NCBI RefSeq assembly: GCF_051912485.1 | Contig: NZ_CP196822.1 | Coordinates: forward strand, 1,860,001 to 1,924,000 | From: Nitrobacter sp051912485 | Lineage (GTDB): Bacteria; Pseudomonadota; Alphaproteobacteria; Rhizobiales; Xanthobacteraceae | Direction: 5' to 3' | Length of the DNA: 64,000 nt | Shown: piece by piece, positions 60,337 through 64,000 of the stretch | How positions within the stretch are numbered: position 1 is the stretch's first letter | Layout of the letters: the number at the start of each line of letters is the position of its first letter | The notes under the pieces: generated by a model | The model's input: the letters and a program-made list of their open reading frames with translations, nothing else | Databases searched by the model: none | Told to the model about the DNA's origin: nothing | Program-made: the position numbers and the translations under genes

Positions 60337-62598
60337 CTAACCATTGACCCGCTCGACGCGCGCCACGACGTCCTTGGCACGCAACTGGGCGATGATGGCG
60401 CTGAGATGCTTGAGATCGTAGACCTCGAGATCGATGGTCATTTCAGTAAAGTCGGCCGAACGCCTGGTCATGCTGATATTGTCGATATTGCCATCGTGCT
60501 CGGCGATCACGGTCGCGACCTGCGCGAGGCTGCCAGGCTCGTTAAGGCTATCCAGCACGATGCGCGCCGGAAACCGCTGCGGCGTGGTGTCGTCGACATC
60601 CCAGCGAACGTCGAGCCAGTGCTCAGGCTCTTCCTCAAAATCCTTCAGCGCCGGCGACTGGATCGGATAGATCGTGATGCCCTCGCCCGGCGTGACGATG
60701 CCGACGATGCGGTCACCCGGCACGGCGCCACCGTTGGGCGCGAACTTGATGGGCAAATCCGAATTGATGCCGCCAATCGGGATCGCCGACGGGCTGCGAG
60801 CGGGATCCGGCGGCGATTTCAATTTGAGCTTCACCGCCAGGCTCTTCTTGGCGCCGGCGCCGGGGCGGCCCACCCGCTCCTCCTTGTAGTCCGGATACAT
60901 CGCGCGCGCGACATCGGAGGCGCGCATTTCCCCGCGGCCCACCGAAGCCATCACGTCCTCGATCGTGGCGCGCGCCAGTCGTGGCAGCGCACCGGTGAGC
61001 TTGTCGTCGGCGTATTCGATCTTCGCGCGAATGAACAGACGCTCGACGATCCGCCTGCCAAGGCTGACATATTGACCGCGCACGGCGGCCCGGGTGGCGC
61101 GCCGGATGGCAGCTCGCGCCTTGCCTGTGATCGCAAGCGATTCCCATGCTGACGGCGGCGCGGACTGAGCCGCCGAAGTCAGGACTTCGACCTCATCACC
61201 GTTTTGCAATTGCGATGACAGCGGCGCGAACTTGCCATTGATCTTGCACCCCACCGTACTGTTGCCGACATCCGTATGCACGGCATAGGCGAAGTCGATG
61301 ACATTGGCGTGCCGCGGCAGCGCGATCAGCTTTCCCTTCGGAGTGAAGCAGAACACCTGGTCGTGAAACAATTCGAGCTTGGTGTGCTCAAGGAACTCTT
61401 CCGGATTGACGCTCTGCGACAGAATTTCGATGGTATGGCGCAGCCACGCAAAGGCATTGGACTCGCGGTTGAGCAGTTCGGTCGGCGAACCTGCGCTGTC
61501 CTTGTAAAAGGCATGTGCGGCGATACCGAATTCGGCGATACGGTCCATCTCCGCGGTGCGGAGTTGCAGTTCGACACGCTGGTTGCCCGGTCCGATCACG
61601 GTGGTGTGGATCGAGCGATAGTCGTTCTGCTTCGGTGTCGAAATGTAGTCCTTGAAGCGCCCGGGCACGACCGGCCAAGTCGTGTGGACCACGCCGAGCG
61701 CCCGATAGCAGGCTTCGACATCGGGCATCACGACGCGGAATCCGAAAATATCCGAAAGCTGCTCGAAGCCGACCGATTTTCTTTCCATCTTGGTCCAGAT
61801 CGAAAACGGCTGCTTGCGACGGCCGTTCACCCGCGCAGCGATGCCCTTGTTCGCAAGACTGGTGGTAAGCTGGCTCTCGATCTCGCCGATCAGGTTGCGG
61901 TTGCGCTCGGCCAACGCGTCGAGGCGCTGCGCAACCACCGCGTGGGCCTCCGGATCGAGCGTGCAGAACGCCAGATCCTCCAGCTCCTCACGCATCTCCT
62001 GCATACCCATGCGGCCGGCCAGCGGCGCGTAGATGTCGAGGGTCTCTTCGGCGATGCGCTGACGTGACGCGGGCGGCACGAATTCCAGGGTCCGCATGTT
62101 GTGCAACCGGTCGGCAAGCTTGATCAGCAGTACGCGGACATCTTCGGCAATCGCGAGCAGCAGCTTGCGCAGGTTTTCGGCCTGCTTGGCCTCGCGCGAG
62201 ACCAGCTCCAGCCGTTTCAGCTTGGTCAGGCCCTCGACCAGCGCGCCGATCTCGTGACCGAACATGTTGTCGATCTCGGCCCGGGTGGCCTCGGTGTCCT
62301 CGATGGTATCGTGCAGCAGCGCCGCGACGATGGTGGCATCATCGAGCTTGAGACCCGTCAGGATGGCCGCGACCTCGAGCGGGTGGGAAAAATAGGGATC
62401 GCCTGACGCGCGTGTCTGCTCGCCGTGGGCCTTCATGGCATAGACATAGGCCCGATTCAGCAAATCCTCGTCGGTATCCGGGTTGTATGAGCGAACGCGC
62501 TCGACCAGATCGTACTGGCGCATCATGCGCGGGCGCGGCGGCCTAGCCGGGGCGACCGGCGTCGGTGCCACCCCGACCGAATCGGGCGCGGTCTGCAT
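60337..62598 (-). CDS. rsh: Bifunctional (p)ppGpp synthetase/hydrolase Rsh
   Basis: Makes and degrades the alarmone (p)ppGpp. The 753-residue start at ATG 62598 (MQTAPDSVGVAPTPVAP) has AAGGGG upstream; ATG 62646 and 62526 (MRQYDLVERV) are alternatives. The N-terminal HD hydrolase shows YFSHPLEVAAIL and HDTIEDTEATRAE; the synthetase domain shows RFKDYISTPKQNDYRSIHTTV; the TGS domain FTPKGKLIALPRHANVIDFAYA and a C-terminal ACT domain follow. It is the single Rsh of the group, replacing separate RelA and SpoT. Confidence 0.95.
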   Translation of the reverse strand: MQTAPDSVGVAPTPVAPARPPRPRMMRQYDLVERVRSYNPDTDEDLLNRAYVYAMKAHGEQTRASGDPYFSHPLEVAAILTGLKLDDATIVAALLHDTIEDTEATRAEIDNMFGHEIGALVEGLTKLKRLELVSREAKQAENLRKLLLAIAEDVRVLLIKLADRLHNMRTLEFVPPASRQRIAEETLDIYAPLAGRMGMQEMREELEDLAFCTLDPEAHAVVAQRLDALAERNRNLIGEIESQLTTSLANKGIAARVNGRRKQPFSIWTKMERKSVGFEQLSDIFGFRVVMPDVEACYRALGVVHTTWPVVPGRFKDYISTPKQNDYRSIHTTVIGPGNQRVELQLRTAEMDRIAEFGIAAHAFYKDSAGSPTELLNRESNAFAWLRHTIEILSQSVNPEEFLEHTKLELFHDQVFCFTPKGKLIALPRHANVIDFAYAVHTDVGNSTVGCKINGKFAPLSSQLQNGDEVEVLTSAAQSAPPSAWESLAITGKARAAIRRATRAAVRGQYVSLGRRIVERLFIRAKIEYADDKLTGALPRLARATIEDVMASVGRGEMRASDVARAMYPDYKEERVGRPGAGAKKSLAVKLKLKSPPDPARSPSAIPIGGINSDLPIKFAPNGGAVPGDRIVGIVTPGEGITIYPIQSPALKDFEEEPEHWLDVRWDVDDTTPQRFPARIVLDSLNEPGSLAQVATVIAEHDGNIDNISMTRRSADFTEMTIDLEVYDLKHLSAIIAQLRAKDVVARVERVNG

Positions 62599-62789
62599 CT
62601 GCCCCTTTCTGCGAGGCCAACTCGCCATAGAACTCAATGCCTTCATCGCGCGGGAACGGTCCTCTCACCCTCCAATATCTATCCTAGATTGTCCCGGCCG
62701 AAAGTCGAACTCGAACTTTTGCCGCACGAGATTTTGGTTATCGGAGAAGGAGGTCCCAGCCGGACTTCCTCCCTCCCCGTCCCCTGAAC

Positions 62790-62820
62790 GCAAAAAGCCC
62801 GGACCAGGGTCCGGGCTTGC
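62790..62820 (-). terminator. Intrinsic terminator of rpoZ
   Basis: The stem AAGCCCGGACC (62795-62805) / GGTCCGGGCTT (62808-62818) with a 2-base loop is followed on the minus strand by TTTTTG, 25 bases after the rpoZ stop. It separates rpoZ from rsh, so part of transcription may stop here. Confidence 0.85.
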
Positions 62821-62844
62821 GAATCTGGCGAGGGCGACGGGCGC

Positions 62845-63237
62845 TCACTCATCCTCTTCGGGCTGCTCTTCGGGGGGTGCGAGCCCCTCCAGACCCTTCA
62901 GCAGCTCTTCCTCAGTCATACGCTCAACCGCGACCTCGGTGTCGTCGGCATCGACGCTCGCCCCGGCCGAGCCGATCAAGGGCACTGTGTCGGGCTCCGG
63001 CTCGTCGACCTCGACAAACTTTTGCAAGGAATGAACCAACTCTTCGCGCATATCTTCGGGCGAGATGGTCTGCTCGGCAATCTCGCGGAGCGAAACCACC
63101 GGATTCTTGTCGTTGTCGCGATCAATCGTAAGTTGCGAACCCGACGAAATCATCCGCGCACGATGCGCGGCCAAAAGAACCAGGTCGAACCGGTTGTCGA
63201 CCTTGTCAATGCAGTCTTCCACGGTGACGCGCGCCAT
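62845..63237 (-). CDS. rpoZ: RNA polymerase omega subunit
   Basis: Stabilises RNA polymerase by binding beta-prime and takes part in ppGpp response. Of 130 residues, the N-terminus MARVTVEDCIDKVDNRFDLV and the core LLAAHRARMISSGSQL are typical; the acidic C-terminal half (EEQPEEDE) is an alphaproteobacterial extension. The rpoZ-rsh order is conserved. A -10-like TATACC lies at 63291-63286 on the minus strand. Confidence 0.95.
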   Translation of the reverse strand: MARVTVEDCIDKVDNRFDLVLLAAHRARMISSGSQLTIDRDNDKNPVVSLREIAEQTISPEDMREELVHSLQKFVEVDEPEPDTVPLIGSAGASVDADDTEVAVERMTEEELLKGLEGLAPPEEQPEEDE

Positions 63238-63578
63238 CGCCTGTCGCTCCGTTAAGGGGGCCGAAATTGTTAGATATGTCCGCTAGGTATAGTGGGTTTG
63301 CGGGTTGCGCAACAGGGAATTTAACATTTGGCGCGAACGCCGGTGTCTGGTAGCCCTTACCGGAGCCAGAAGGCCGGCGTCCGGAGAAGCGGAATAAGTC
63401 CCAGTCGGACAAGAAATCGCTTCATTGCTTCCTCATCGTATCATACGCTTGCCCTTGCCTCACATCATTGCGTTATTGTCTGGGTCAGTCTGATCCGCAA
63501 GACGCAATTTTGCATCATTGGAGCGCATGGCGGACCTCAATCGCACCAATAACGCCAACAACGATCACGAGAACATTG
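63238..63578. other. 341-base divergent region, rpoZ / NYN gene
   Basis: No gene is supported. A -10-like TATACC for rpoZ is at 63286-63291; promoter of the NYN gene is not evident. A minus-strand 68-codon frame overlapping rpoZ has no ribosome site and is rejected. Confidence 0.55.
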
Positions 63579-64000
63579 ATGTCACCCGCCTCCAACAAGA
63601 TCGCGCTCTTTATCGATGGCGCCAATCTCTACGCAACTGCCAAGACGCTCGGCTTTGACATCGACTACAAGCGTCTCCTCAAGGAATTTCAGTCCCGTGG
63701 CACCCTCGTGCGCGCCTTCTATTACACCGCGATCATCGAGGATCAGGAATACTCATCGATACGACCGCTGATCGACTGGCTCGACTACAACGGTTACACC
63801 GTGGTCACGAAAGCCACCAAGGAATTCATCGACGCCAGCGGCCGCCGCAAGGTCAAGGGCAACATGGACATCGAGCTTGCGGTCGATGCGATGGAGCTTG
63901 CCGAACACGTCGACCAGATCGTGCTGTTCTCGGGCGACGGCGATTTCCGCTCGCTTGTCGAAGCGGTACAGCGCCGCGGCGTCCGCGTGACCGTCGTTTC
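63579..64000 (+). CDS. NYN-domain (LabA/DUF88) protein, 3'-truncated
   Basis: Start ATG 63579 (MSPASNKIALFIDGANLYAT) gives 140 codons to the window edge. NYN domains are PIN-like, with acidic residues for metal-dependent RNA cleavage: visible are the Asp in FIDGANLY, the region GRRKVKGNMDIELAVDAM, and LFSGDGDFRSLVEAVQRRG. In alphaproteobacteria this gene is often found near rpoZ. The catalytic acidic residues are intact. An RNA target is not known. Ribosome site is weak (GAGAAC). Confidence 0.88.
   Translation, partial: MSPASNKIALFIDGANLYATAKTLGFDIDYKRLLKEFQSRGTLVRAFYYTAIIEDQEYSSIRPLIDWLDYNGYTVVTKATKEFIDASGRRKVKGNMDIELAVDAMELAEHVDQIVLFSGDGDFRSLVEAVQRRGVRVTVV

Noticed and set aside
63206..63412. 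68-codon minus-strand frame before rpoZ
   Set aside because: Overlaps rpoZ, lacks a ribosome site and covers its likely promoter.

Overview
The window is ordinary chromosome of an alphaproteobacterium, almost certainly in the Bradyrhizobium / Rhodopseudomonas / Nitrobacter / Afipia group (Nitrobacteraceae). The evidence is the high GC content, the 14-gene nuo operon followed by birA, rnj, mce and a DUF1467 gene, the lon-clpX-clpP-tig block, the rpoZ-rsh-pdxJ-acpS-lepB-rnc-era-recO-parC block, a magnesium-type HemB, and inverted repeats whose termini resemble short repeats common in Bradyrhizobium genomes. I saw no transposase, integrase, phage gene or CRISPR array. The genus cannot be fixed from sequence reading alone.

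Layout. (1) 1-999: 3'-truncated proS. (2) 1174-6574: a five-gene copper module on the minus strand, matching in content and order the pcuABCDE copper-starvation operon described in Bradyrhizobium: DUF2946 protein, TonB receptor, PCu(A)C chaperone, YcnI protein, CopC-CopD fusion. (3) 6575-7102: a long intergenic region with a strong plus-strand terminator that no coding gene explains, so probably a small RNA gene. (4) 7103-26394: one long minus-strand gene train, transcribed nuoA to nuoN, then birA, rnj, mce, DUF1467. Two non-structural genes interrupt nuo: an FkbM methyltransferase between nuoD and nuoE, and a membrane-anchored protein of unknown function between nuoF and nuoG. (5) 26723-30495: a small membrane protein, tRNA-Asp, HU, peptidase T, a secreted Tyr/Pro-rich protein, a methyltransferase and tRNA-Val. 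(6) 30716-37715: lon, clpX, clpP, trigger factor and tRNA-Leu, which is proteostasis. (7) 37962-43142: a multicopper-oxidase-fold protein lacking most copper ligands, NAD(P)HX repair enzyme, then glnB-glnA behind a sigma-54-type promoter. (8) 43307-50847: AI-2E-type exporter, small proteins, an LdtR-like MarR regulator, hemB, RDD protein, the N-end-rule transferase Bpt, and mntH with a palindromic metal-regulator-like site. (9) 51063-52549: arsR-aqpS-arsC, an arsenic module that uses an aquaglyceroporin instead of ArsB. (10) 52758-63237: minus-strand housekeeping genes. (11) 63579-64000: start of a NYN-domain gene, cut by the window end.

Themes. Respiration and metal supply lie together: the copper module next to complex I may feed copper to terminal oxidases, and manganese import and metal-independent or Mg-using enzymes occur nearby. 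The points most worth following are the candidate plus-strand RNA beside the copper operon, the two accessory genes co-transcribed with complex I, the copper-ligand-poor oxidase homologue, and the long imperfect inverted repeat between clpX and clpP. I found no clearly new defence or mobile system.
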